This document shows positions 9,471-40,281 of a stretch of 40,281 nucleotides of DNA, piece by piece. Below the pieces are notes generated by a model that was given only the letters and a program-made list of their open reading frames with translations, was not told the origin of the DNA and ran no database searches. Source of the stretch: Zygnema circumcarinatum (taxonomy: Eukaryota > Streptophyta > Zygnematophyceae > Zygnematales > Zygnemataceae); NCBI GenBank assembly GCA_037447605.1, contig CM074811.1, forward strand, positions 848,598-888,878, given 5' to 3'. A program made the position numbers and the translations under genes. Every line of letters begins with the position of its first letter. Position 1 is the stretch's first letter.

Positions 9471-10444
9471 GGGTAATGCTAAATTCACACCTTTTTTGTC
9501 TGGATACAGACCTTTTTTCGCCGGGCAGATTTTAAAATAGACAATAAAGGATAAAAAACGGAAAATACTTTTTTCACACCTTTTTGGAATCGAGGCACCT
9601 TTTTCCGTCGGGCAGACTTTATCCCTGATTTTTTTTTGAGAGAAAAAGATATTGGGCTGCCCGAATCAGCTCGGAGCGGAAGATCCGTCCGCCACGAGAT
9701 CGTTCACGGGTGGGCTTCACATGTCCGATGAATCTCCGCCGTCGATTCTGTCGTGGATCGCACCACAGCAGATCACCGTTTGATCTGCAGCCGGGCTCGG
9801 TCGCGAATGGGACGCGCCCACGTGGCCCACACAAGCCGGCTCGCAGGTGCGAGGGCGCGCGTCCCTCGGCCCGAGATCTCCGCAAAATTATGAGCTGGAC
9901 TGGCCAGCCAGCGGCTGCTCGCCAGTGTCAACTGGCAGCAATCACCATCTGCCACGTGTCATTTTTTATTACATGGCAAGTTGTGATTGGTCCAAACTCT
10001 TAATGTATGGTATTTCGCCTTTCCTCGAGGCTGCATCCGTACTATAATTGTACGAACGTACTTTGAGCCGGCTTTGGCGGGACACGTGGCGCTTCCCATT
10101 CGCTGGGACATAGCCAGGCTGCAGATTTAACGGTGATCTGCCATGGTGCGATCTGCTATAGTATCGACGGCTGAGATTCACCGAAAGTGTTAAGGACGGA
10201 CACCTGCAAACGATCTCGTGGCGGACGGATCTTCCGCTCCGAGCGGATTCGGGCAGCTCAATAACTTTTTCTCTCAAAAAATAGAAATCAGGGGTAAAAT
10301 CTGCCCGACAGGAAAAGGTGTATCGATTTCCAAAAGGTGTAAAAAAAACATTTTCAGTTTTTAATCCTTTTTGTTTATTTTAAAATCTGCCCGGCGAAAA
10401 AAGGTCTGTATCTAGACAAAAAAGGTGTAAATTTAGCACTACCC
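9471..10444. mobile_element. 974-bp foldback element with arms of about 375 bp (non-autonomous)
   Basis: The left arm (9471-9842) and the right arm (10065-10444) are inverted copies of each other, with small indels. The ends read GGGTAATGCTAAATTC and, in reverse complement, GGGTAGTGCTAAATTT. Shared blocks include the poly-T CACACC words, CGCCGGGCAGATTTTAAAA, GGAAGATCCGTCCGCCACGAG and GATCTGC. The central 222 bp is unique and has no transposase. No long target duplication is visible; the flanks are A-rich (up to AAAA on both sides), so the duplication may be hidden. Long inverted arms suggest a Mutator-like or foldback element, but the superfamily is not settled. Confidence 0.85.
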
Positions 10445-10911
10445 AAAACAAGGGACAAAGAACAACATGAGATTGACTCTCGGTCCAACAACAACAACAT
10501 GGCTCTAGAAGCAGCCGTTAAGGTCGCCGATGTGGGCCACATGGCGCGGGGAGAGGGGCTGGAAGCCATCGGACGGTCACCAACAACCGTGGCGCTTCGA
10601 AGGAGCGTGGAGGCGAGGCAACGCTAGAAACCCGTTGTCGGAAGCAACAACAACATGTGCGCATGCGCATGTTCGTCCATGAGTACAATGTTGTTGTGGC
10701 TGTACGGCACGTCGACCGACGTCGGGGTTCACCATCCGTAACCGCCGTTCGTCACTGTCCGTCGTCGTCGGCAGCCGTACCCAAAAGGCCAGTTGGGCCC
10801 AACGCCAGCCGGTGTCTGCCACGTAGGATGGAGGCAGTGCCACCGTGGCAGATGACGGCCAATGGGAAGCAAACACTGGCCTAAAAATTTGACGGCAAAT
10901 ATTCTACAATA
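10445..10911. other. Intergenic, no gene recognised
   Basis: Contains CAACAACAACATG runs near 10488 and 10648, and a self-complementary word around ATGTGCGCATGCGCATGT at 10653-10671. No protein frame shows family motifs. Confidence 0.5.
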
Positions 10912-11068
10912 GGGGGTGTCAGACTTAAAAAATTTCAGTACGCGTGTTCGTAAGTTTGACATCAGAACGAGTACTCCAGTATTATCGCGATCCTGCTGCG
11001 GCGGAGTACTTTCGTAACCTTTTTTTTCGTAACGCTTTTCGTAAGATTTTGTTAAGTCTGACACCCCC
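10912..11068. mobile_element. 157-bp MITE with 17-bp terminal inverted repeats and TA duplication
   Basis: The ends are perfect inverted copies of GGGGGTGTCAGACTTAA, and the element is flanked on both sides by TA (10910-10911 and 11069-11070). The interior repeats CGTAA and has no coding capacity. TA duplication plus short inverted repeats fits a Tc1/mariner-type (Stowaway-like) MITE. It lies about 380 bp upstream of the giant ASH gene start and could affect its promoter. Confidence 0.8.
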
Positions 11069-11445
11069 TAATATTGTTACGCCCTTGGGGGCTTTCCAGG
11101 TGGCCGTTGTGGGTATGTTACCTTTGTTACAACTGAGCTCCTACGACGTACCGCCAATCACTGATCGCCATGGCAGCTAGTATGTCCACGTGGCAGCTTG
11201 ACATTGGCCAGACATTTTTAGGGTTCCTCCCCATAATGAGACTCACCCATGCAGCTATGCAGACATGAGTCCATGCCATGGTGCCATGCCGCCATGGCTG
11301 ACCCTAACCCTAATTTCAGAACCGTTTCTCGGACTTCCTCACACATTTGTGTGAAAAAGGAAGGAAACGCATCATGCTGTGATGGGTGAAGTGCTCTTCC
11401 TTCTGAGGATGTAAGGTGGGGAAGCAGCTGTGGAGAGCTGAAGCT
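11069..11445. other. Proximal upstream region of the giant ASH-type gene
   Basis: Non-coding. Holds CCACGTGGCAG at 11186, several GCCATGG words at 11166-11297 and CTAACCCTAA (telomere-like) near 11303-11312. No TATA box is obvious; the transcription start cannot be placed from sequence. Confidence 0.45.
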
Positions 11446-32967
<21,522 letters not shown>

Positions 32968-33174
32968 CGCAGGAATTCCGTACCAGTGGAGATTCTATTC
33001 AATATTACAATTCTTTCTTTACCGCTGTCAATTCGTTTCATTGACTTAGTGGAGACTCCAAGTTTTGGAGGCAAACCGCATTCAAATAAGGACGACCTGT
33101 CTACAAAGAGGACTCCAGGATCAAGGATTTGGAAGAGTCCAAAAAAAAAGGGTGAGATGTACGCCCCATTATAA
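32968..33174 (+). other. Open frame continuing in phase past the stop of the giant gene
   Basis: After the TAA at 32965-32967 the same frame stays open for 68 codons, to a TAA at 33172-33174. It has protein-like composition, for example LSLPLSIRFIDLVETPSFGG followed by a basic, Lys/Ser/Pro-rich tail (SRIWKSPKKKG). It could be chance in a 3' UTR, readthrough, a missed short intron, or a base error at the stop. Confidence 0.35.
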
Positions 33175-34246
33175 GGGGGTTTTGTGTATTGCTAGAAGAT
33201 TGGCAGTACTGTTAAACATCAAGCCATTGCATGTACATTTTCTGCTTGTTCTAGGGAATGCGTTATTTGTAAGTCATAGCATCAGTAGCAATGCCCATGT
33301 CTCAATGTGTAGATGTGCGATTTGTTTAGTCTGGAGTTCATAATGTTTACTTACAGTCTTATCCCTAAAATCCCAAAACGAGCCTCATTGTTGGGTTCGT
33401 GATCGTGCAATTTATTCCCTCTGTTGGTCAAAGATTTAACCACTTCACGTTTAGAGAGAGAGAGAGAGACAGGGAGACGTCACATTCAACGAGCGATGAC
33501 GATTTCGTGGCAGCTGCAATGTAACGGAATGTACCAGTTGATGAGGCAACTTGTGCAAGCATTTCGCATGTGTTGAAGTAAAACAAAAGCCGAGTGACAT
33601 ACAGGAACAGGCCTTGCATACGTGAGCACTATTGGTTTACCAATTTATCCGCAGATGGGAAATGGAATCCGCAGATTAGTTGGTACTTTGAAAAATAAAA
33701 AACATCGGTACACACTGAATGAGGCCTTCGACATCTGACATACATGAGAACGACCCTACCTCCCTGTAGATTCTGAAAAAAATTGAGCTGCAGATTGAAA
33801 ACTTCTGCCTCCCTCTCTCACAACTGGAAAATCAGGAGTCGTCGAAAAGCACTCCAACTAATTTACAAGAACAAAGGGCTCCAGTCAAGTTCGTCTGTCC
33901 CATTTCTGCTCTACACAACAATGACATTCCGTCTTGTTCACGAATACTTTTGCACAGCTGCAAAATACTTTTGCTCGTTCAAATGTATCTGATTTCTTGC
34001 AAAGAAAGGCAGCAGGGTTACTCCTCCTTACTTGAAAGAGCTGTGGGGGAAGTCGTTGGGTTAAACAAAGGTTCACTCTCTGACAAATCCTTCATCCGGT
34101 TTCCCTGCAGAGCATAAAAAAAAAATATTCCATTACAGATGGTCCTCAAATGTGCTAAGTCCCAAACAAGCGACAGTTCAAAGGTTCAGAACAGATTCTT
34201 TGTAGTCTTCGTGTGGGAAAATTCTGTAAGGAAATCCGGAAGAACA
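33175..34246. other. Convergent intergenic region between the giant gene and UPF0729
   Basis: About 1.1 kb with no convincing frame. Contains a short GA run near 33451-33470. It should hold the 3' UTRs and polyadenylation sites of both converging genes; no site could be assigned with confidence. Confidence 0.5.
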
Positions 34247-34973
34247 TCACACCTCTTTGCTCGTCTTCTTAGAACTGGGCTTGTATGGACAAGCCGGAGC
34301 GTCTCTGACGGGAGGAACGTACTCTTTCCCGGCTAAACGGAATAAAAAGGTCTGCACAGAAGGTAAGGAGAAGTAGACATAAGCACGACAGTCTGACAGT
34401 ATTTTATACTTTCTAGTCGACATAATTACCATAGCGGAAGAAAAGTGGGATGGGTTTCTGAGGCGATCTCCACAGAATTTACACATGTATGCGACTTACA
34501 AACAAGGAAAATGACCGAATTAAGAAGAATCTATGAGGATGTAGAGTTATTAGAACTTACCATCATCTTGTCCCATAGATATGGGAGAGCTTGGATAAGG
34601 GGAAGGAGGAAGAGAGGAAGTAGGCACACAATGCAAACCTGTAAGTCATGCAATAAGTAATCTGAATTAGAAAAGAAACATCGATCAGGTATCGGCAAAT
34701 GCATAATCATTTACAGACAAGATTAGCTCAGCAAATCCTGCTCAGAATGACGGAATCGTTGATTTAGTAGGATCATTAATCCTTCCCACCCTGAGAAAAA
34801 ACATCCTTAATTTGCTGCATCAGAACAGTCTCAGTACGTTCATGGCGCTGAACGGTGGGTTAAAAAGCATGACGTATGCCTCCTTGACCTAACAATGGAT
34901 AACGTCCAAAATGAAAGCATATTCTTTCTAAATCCGAAATGGTTTTAATCAAACATCCGCATTTCCTCACCAT
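34247..34973 (-). CDS. UPF0729 (C18orf32-like) small membrane protein, 61 residues
   Basis: Three exons on the minus strand: 34973-34971 (the ATG alone), 34638-34561 and 34351-34247. The first donor, GCCATG|GTGAGG, and both acceptors (TTACAG, GTGCAG) are good, and all joins are in phase 0. The protein starts MVCIVCLLPLFLLPLI, a hydrophobic N-terminus typical of the family, and ends with the PPACPYKPS-type signature (here APACPYKPSSKK) known from plant members. Human C18orf32 is a short ER and lipid-droplet protein; the molecular function is not established. The length fits the family (60-80 residues). It converges on the giant ASH gene and is divergent from the small membrane-protein gene at 35876. 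Confidence 0.8.
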
Positions 34974-35875
34974 GGCTGCACCTTCGATGACAGCTCCGTG
35001 CCCTAATTTCTCAGCCCTCCTCCAAAAGCTTCTCTGTAACCCTAATTCTGAGCATCCCTTTCCGAGAGCCTTGAATTGGGAACATACACGTGTCCAGTTA
35101 CAGCCCGTAAAACTGTAAGCCGAACTTTGGTTCAACGGAACTACCACAGCTGACGCCACTCTGATCCAACCAACTGCCAACGATTGCGAACCAATTTGCC
35201 ATCCAACCATTGGCAAACAACCGATGGTAGCGCCATTGTTTGTTGGGCCAATGGTTAAGATCAATGGTTGGACCCATGAGCTATATCGCGCCATTTCCGT
35301 ACTGAAAAACCGCGAGTGAAAAACTGAAAACCAGAGGTGGGACGATGACGACAGCACGACGTCGATGTGAAGCGGGCAATGACGTCATCGACATGTCTTG
35401 GGAATGGCGTGCGTCTGTCAGCTGCTGACAGGCGGCCATGGCGGAGCGTGGACCTGCCCGGCCATCGCTTCCGCAGGACTGTCACCTTTGAAGAATCTCT
35501 GCCGAATGGAGGCTTTACTGAATGTCTCGTCTTTGTGCTTCTTTCAGTCTTTCAGACGCACAATGACGGCTTCCAGAATGTCGTTTTTTGGTGGAACAGA
35601 AGCCACCAAATGTCAAAAGGAATGAAAGGGCAGGAAGATAGCGTTCATTGAAGCAAATTTTGCAGCAATATTTTGGATTTTTTTCAATCTTGCAGCGGTA
35701 TTTGGAGGCCTGCTGTTCAGTCGAATTTGAGGGCAATCAGATAAAAGACTTATAGCAATATCACTGGTTGTCAGCATCACTGTGGTGATTAGGATTTTTT
35801 GATTTCTTAGTTAAGGTTTTCTTAATCAGGACAGTGGAAATTGGCTCAAAAGTTGTTCGTTCATTGACATTCAGA
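34974..35875. promoter_or_regulatory. Divergent upstream region between UPF0729 and the 35876 gene
   Basis: About 900 bp with no clear protein frame. Features seen are an imperfect inverted repeat at 35205-35256, ACACGTGTCC near 35089, and TGACGTCATCG near 35380 (a CRE/TGACGTCA-type bZIP palindrome). A short ATG-led frame at 35438 (13 codons to a CAG) could be an upstream exon of the 35876 gene but was not linked with confidence. Confidence 0.4.
35205..35256. repeat. Imperfect inverted repeat (hairpin)
   Basis: AACCATTGGCAAACAACCGATGG is mirrored by CCATTGTTTGTTGGGCCAATGGTT after a 5-bp loop. Outer TCCAACCA/TGGTTGGA words near 35164 and 35265 suggest that the hairpin may be part of a small decayed foldback element. 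Confidence 0.6.
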
Positions 35876-36334
35876 ATGCATCGACCGTTTGAAGCTCAGC
35901 AATCACGGCTCAATTTTCTTAGACGTGACGCTCCTTGGCGAGCGCTTGCACCTGGCGGATTTGTAATCGTCATCCTTTTGCTCCTGCAGAGTCGGTTGAT
36001 TCTAGAAGAAAAACGGAACATAGAAAAGCTCGCTACTAACTGGCAGCTTCCGACAGGCAATGAGAACATTGGTGATGTTGTATCGGATATACAACCGCAT
36101 CATCGAAGATCTCTCAAGCAAGTCTTTTCCTTAATGCAGCAACACATTAACCTGGGAGTGCTGGAAACTGAGATACAAGTGAGTGGCCAGGAAGCCGAGG
36201 CTCATACTGCCGGAGTCCTCACACAGTTCAATGTTCAAGTTGAATTTGTCGGAGTCCAAGGATCTGTGCCGGACCGCATCACATCATTTGTGTCGGAGCT
36301 CTTTTGCAAGCTTGGGAAAAAATGTTCAGGGTAG
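35876..36334 (+). CDS. Unrecognised small single-pass membrane protein, 152 residues
   Basis: The frame starts at ATG 35876 (just after a CATTCAG that might be a splice acceptor) and stops at 36332-36334. The first 28 or so residues are basic (LNFLRRDAPWR), followed by a hydrophobic segment (FVIVILLLLQSRLIL, about residues 32-46) and a polar domain of about 105 residues ending in two cysteines (LFCKLGKKCSG). This predicts a type II membrane protein. No family was recognised. Upstream exons may exist. It converges with the C53 gene across 730 bp. Confidence 0.5.
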   Translation: MHRPFEAQQSRLNFLRRDAPWRALAPGGFVIVILLLLQSRLILEEKRNIEKLATNWQLPTGNENIGDVVSDIQPHHRRSLKQVFSLMQQHINLGVLETEIQVSGQEAEAHTAGVLTQFNVQVEFVGVQGSVPDRITSFVSELFCKLGKKCSG

Positions 36335-37064
36335 CGTTGCCATTCGATTCAGGCAGGCATACTTGCATTGTGAAATCTCTTCTCTGCTGCGATGACAGCT
36401 GAATGGATGGGCGTTCCCTTCCATCCACTTCAATTATCGTAGTTAACAGCTTTCGACTCCATGCAAGATTTGTATTTTCTGAAGCCTTCGTAGGCTGCTC
36501 CTGCGGTGAAGAGCCTTCATCATGCTCCGATGCAATTGAATGGGAGTAGCAGTAATCGTCTTTATCATTCACAGTATATTAGTATTAGTGTTTGCTAGGG
36601 TTTGTAGGTTGAGGCCCTACCTCTCCAATCGTTTAAGACTCTCCAGCATAGGGAGCTTGAGATTGCATGTGCTCTGGAAGGAACTTGTCTGCTTTCAAGC
36701 CAACACTGTGAATACAAGCCTCCTCATGGAAGCAGATGAGCATTCATTCGTGATCCATATAGTTGAAAACGTATGGGAGAAAACAGTGAGAACTATTTCA
36801 TGATTACTGCATCTCTCTTCAAATACATGGCAATGAACCTTCTCTCCTCTGCAAAAACGTCTCCTTTAGAGCTGCCTGAAAACCCCGGCAGCACAAACTT
36901 CCCATCAATTGTTCTCGCCCTAATGCCGATGCAAAATTGTGACTTCAGTTCCCTTGTCTTCACTCTTCACACAAATTTCGACCATTATTTATGTCAGCCC
37001 TCAGAGCCTTGAAATGTTTCAGACTCCTTCAGGTTTTGTGAAGCTCCGGCAGAAGCTCTCTTTT
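36335..37064. other. Convergent intergenic region, no gene recognised
   Basis: Holds the 3' sides of the 35876 gene and of C53. Short frames at 36540-36803 and 36773-37012 have no family motifs. No repeat stands out. Confidence 0.5.
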
Positions 37065-40000
37065 TCACGCTCCAAGAAGATTGTTGATCTCCCCAATAAT
37101 GTTGACTGGCCGCCCATCGTAGCCTTTCTTCAAAGTCTCCTCAACAAGGGCTTTCACCTCCCTCGTCCTCTTGATAGCAGCTTCCTGCAGGCACGAGACA
37201 AAACTCTATACCTTAGAAAACAGCACATTCAAATCCACACATTTGCTAAGACGTTTCTTCTGAAAGCAATGAACAAGCAAATACTCAACCAAACAAGGGA
37301 ATTTGGCTCGTTTTAGAAGGGTATATGGGCTCACCTGCTTGGGCCACGTGGCACTCAACGAGTTGCGAAGCTCGAGGCGCTTCCCTTGCAGCCCTTTGAG
37401 CCCCTCCGTGAGCTTCACCTCCTGCCCCCTCTTCTGCTCCAAGGATTCCGCCAACCGCTCCACAAATCTGCATGGAATAATAAACCAAACATACATCCAT
37501 TACGGCATGGGACTTAAGGACCTTAGAGTAGTATTCAGTTTCTTTCTAGTTTTATGATTGGTGCAACAAACCCTTCCGTGTTACCCTTAAACAAACTCAA
37601 GAAAATTGCTTACCTAGGTGATGTCAGGATCAGCAAAAGGTCTCGTGTTTTCTTTGAGGTCATAATCTCGATTGTCTTCCCCAATGCGGCCTCCATCGCC
37701 CCTAAGGAGTCTAGGCCATGCTGTTGCACTATTGGAGGGGCCCCTGCAAGCAGTTGGCTCTGCAAAGCAGAGCTTTCCTCTCTCCCCATTTCTGATATCC
37801 TCTGGCGAAGGAAGGCACGGAGCTGCATAGAGAGGAGGACTCGCCTTTGAATTAATGCCTTTGCTATGACGATAGACAAAGCTTGACCTAGCTAAGAAAG
37901 GAGAAGCTAGAAGCTAAGAAAAAACCTCAAAAAAATCAAAAGGATGTCTTAAGGAGAAGAAGCTCTCAGCGTGCGGCGGCTGTAAACGAGGAAGCCTTTA
38001 CAGGCTTGTTCTGTAGAGAGACTCACCTCAAAAAGGTCATCTAGTACTCGGTTTCGGTATTCTGTGTCAACCAATGGAGAGATGATAATCTCCTCTTTCA
38101 CCCTCTCCCTCCCTCCCACGCTCTCTCCCTCTTGCCCCTCCACTTCAGACACCTCCCCCTCTACTCCGCTCAAATCCACATCCCAATTAATTTGCAACGG
38201 CCCATTTCCTTCCGCTCCATCTTCTCCAGATGCTATTTCTATGTCCCAATTTATTCCGAGCCCACCTCCCCCTTCACTTATTCCGGACAAACTCTCTCCA
38301 GGGATCATACCTAAATCCCAATTTATTTCTGTAGCTGTTCCGGTCTGATCTGACAGATCTACCGCTCCAATATCCCAACTAATAGATAACTCACTTTCCC
38401 CCACTTCTTTCCGGATCTCTCCCTCAGTCGCTCTGCTCTCTGCCTCTGAAACTCTCTCTCCCTCCTCTCTCGCTCGCCACTCTCCCTCCCCTCCTGCCTC
38501 CAGTTCTCCGCATTCTGTTTCTCCTCCAAGATCGATATTCCAATTAATAGCAGGCGCTTCTGCTCCACTCTCACCTATTTGCATGTTACTTTCACCTGAC
38601 ATTTCTGTTAGATTTCTGCTGAAGTCTTCTACCCCAACATCATCTTCTGGTAATGCCCCAAATTCAGTTGTTGGAGGGTTTGCTCTTAAATCCATCAGAG
38701 CTGGTAGAACCACAACGTCCTCCCTCTGCATGAGAAATTCCGTACAATGACTGCCTACATGAGACCTATTCAGCATTCTATCGTTTGACTCCATAACTTA
38801 GTGGTTTCCGGGCCTACTCAATGTACCTTTCAAGCACGGAAGTTTGCCAGAACGATGATGGAAGAAGAATATCACATGCCTTAGTGACTTAACCTTTCAA
38901 AATTTCAAACATGAGGGTCATTGTTTAGGCTACAAACATGCGGTTCAAAAAAAAAAAATAATTCCCTTTTGAGGATTTAAGGAAATGTCTGCTTGCTTTG
39001 CCTACCTTATCTTCACTATGTGCATACTCCACAAAGGCTTTGTAATATGAGGAAGCCTCTCCCACTTCATCCCCGCACACGCACTCGACGAAAGTCCGGA
39101 ACACATCTGGAAGCTGCTTTTGAAGGGCTTTCAACTCCTGTCTCACATTCAGTCCCTGCAATACGAGTGCGATCTGTAAGAGAGGTGTTGCAGAAGAGAG
39201 GGGGAGAAGAAGAGGAAGGGAAGGAGATCGGAGAATGGGAGGGAGAAAACCAGAAGGAGCTAAGGAGGGAGAGAGGGAGACAGGAGAGACGGCAAAAAAG
39301 AAGGAAGGGAATTTGCTTTTTCCATCTCAAAAAGTGGTACATGCTATACGCTACAGTGGAGAAAAATTCTGCTCTTAGAACAACATCCTGTTCACGAAAG
39401 GAGAAATTCCTCACCGCGATGCCCAGTTCTTGACAGGCCTGCTTGTACTTCTGCGCTGACGTGGCAGCGTTCCGCCTGTATTCCGCCTCCCTCCTCTCCA
39501 AGTCCGCCAACTGTTGCTGCACTTTTGCGACTTGCTGCCGCAAGTGCGGACTGCACAAACGAAAAAGAGCCTTCCAAAATCAACAAAGACAAGTGGTATT
39601 CCTGATCTCAGCTACATAGAACCTAGAAAAAGAAGATTTTATGATTGGTTAGATCCTGACCTTGAAACAGGAATTCAACATTGCTTTGTGGAATCTGATT
39701 GGCGGGCTTGGACTCACATTTCATAGTTGGTGTACTGCACCAAAACTTGGGCTGCTTCCCCTAAGAACACTGAATCCTTCGTATAAGCCCTTACGATAAC
39801 ATCCCATGAACCCTGCCTTCGGTCACACGTGACGACAAAAAGAAATCAGCCTTTTTCACTCTGCTGTTAACCAAGGCCTACCCCTGAAGAGGAGAATCAA
39901 AGAAAGGAACGGGCGGGGGGAATAGAGGGAACTGTCAAAAAAATCATTGGGGCTTTAATATATTGCTGGGGGTAAGATATGATGGCATAGTTCTATGTTC

Positions 40001-40144
40001 TATGCAGAGGAGAAGCCTCACAGCTGCCCCTGCAAGGCCTCCAAAGAGAGTGCGAGCCTCCGGATTGGCTTTGGCGAGGATGTCCCGCACTCTCAACGCT
40101 TCCATGTACGCAGTATCTGTTCGGATCCGTGCGCAGCCATGGAA
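37065..40144 (-). CDS. CDK5RAP3: C53/CDK5RAP3 homologue, UFMylation and ER-phagy receptor (first exon or exons outside window)
   Basis: Exons on the minus strand: 40144-40022, 39812-39718, 39550-39415, 39155-39006, 38725-38027, 37822-37614, 37467-37335, 37184-37065 (in phase, 554 residues). The last exon was found by its [19 protein letters not shown] end, a hallmark of the family. Other family blocks are [56 protein letters not shown] and [16 protein letters not shown]53 sits on the ER with UFL1 and DDRGK1, senses stalled ribosomes and recruits ATG8 during ER-phagy. The large fifth exon is a disordered loop with five shuffled ATG8-interacting motifs: INWNI, ISWDI, INWDL, INWDI and INWDV (near 38548, 38384, 38327, 38255 and 38192). 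The N-terminal part, about 50-60 residues, must lie to the right. The loop is acidic and rich in Glu/Gly. Confidence 0.95.
39180..39310. repeat. Purine-rich tract in an intron of the C53 gene
   Basis: GAGAGGGGGAGAAGAAGAGG-type sequence in the intron 39156-39414. On the C53 sense strand it is polypyrimidine, and it lies about 25 bp upstream of the exon acceptor at 39156, the usual place for a polypyrimidine tract. Confidence 0.7.
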
Positions 40145-40281
40145 CTGAGCCGTTTCAGGCCATTGCAAAAGAGAGGCAGGCTGGCATGCTTCCTTTTGTG
40201 AATGCTTTTATAAAAACGAAGAAAGAAGGGGGGAGACAGATTGGAGGGGTACGGCGAGGGGGAGGAGGAGGAGGGGGAGGA
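40145..40281. other. Start of a C53 intron, right edge
   Basis: Non-coding on the C53 strand: CTCCTCCTCC-type pyrimidines at the edge and a TTTTATAAAAGC word near 40206-40217. The next upstream C53 exon is not in the window. Confidence 0.6.

Larger units (their letters stand above)
8898..11192. promoter_or_regulatory. Cluster of CACGTG (G-box/ABRE-like) sites
   Basis: CACGTG occurs at 8900, 9223, 9262, 9819, 9953, 10083 and 11187, seven times in about 2.3 kb, mostly as GACACGTGGC or CCACGTGGC, which contain the plant ABRE core ACGTGGC. The region is the shared upstream space of the divergent glycosyltransferase and giant ASH genes. Three sites lie inside the foldback element, so part of the clustering came in with it. 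Binding by bZIP or bHLH factors is possible but not shown. Confidence 0.35.

Noticed and set aside
10657-11064. Short frames on both strands at 10.6-11.1 kb
   Set aside because: They overlap one another and the MITE and have no family motif.

Overview
The window is eukaryotic nuclear DNA: genes are split by GT-AG introns, codons are not strongly biased, and simple-sequence arrays and mobile-element remains are abundant. Degenerate TTTAGGG/CCCTAAA tracts (plant-type telomere motif), a glycosyltransferase with a GT77-type domain, a C53/CDK5RAP3 protein close to the land-plant form and a Ty1/copia remnant together point to the green lineage, most likely a streptophyte alga or a spore-bearing plant. 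This is inference; another TTTAGGG alga is not excluded.

Layout. 1-2160: decayed Ty1/copia retrotransposon on the minus strand (3' LTR part, RNase H, RT), itself interrupted by a 130-bp element with a 5-bp target duplication and a tRNA-like core. 2449-2852: GC palindrome and a short proline-rich 48-bp tandem repeat. 4221-8267 (minus): three-exon glycosyltransferase with an N-terminal hydrophobic anchor. 8268-11445: promoter-rich intergenic region with telomere-like motifs, many CACGTG boxes, a 974-bp foldback element and a 157-bp TA-flanked MITE. 11446-32967 (plus): one 31-exon gene for a protein of about 3,972 residues built from many ASH/MSP-like beta-sandwich modules; all exon phases join without a break. 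34247-34973 (minus): 61-residue UPF0729 (C18orf32-like) protein in three exons, the first coding exon being only the start codon. 35876-36334 (plus): unrecognised small single-pass membrane protein. 37065-40144 (minus): eight exons of C53/CDK5RAP3, with its first exon or exons off the right edge and at least five shuffled ATG8-interacting motifs.

How the genes relate. Nothing suggests a co-regulated cluster. C53 acts at the endoplasmic reticulum with the UFM1 system in ER-phagy, UPF0729 is a small ER or lipid-droplet membrane protein, and the GT enzyme would work in the secretory pathway; the giant ASH-type protein is of a kind often linked to cilia, centrosomes or microtubules, but its role is unknown. 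A shared trait is that polypyrimidine arrays (CT or CCCT repeats) mostly lie on the sense strand of introns on both strands, and in two genes they run straight into the 3' splice site.
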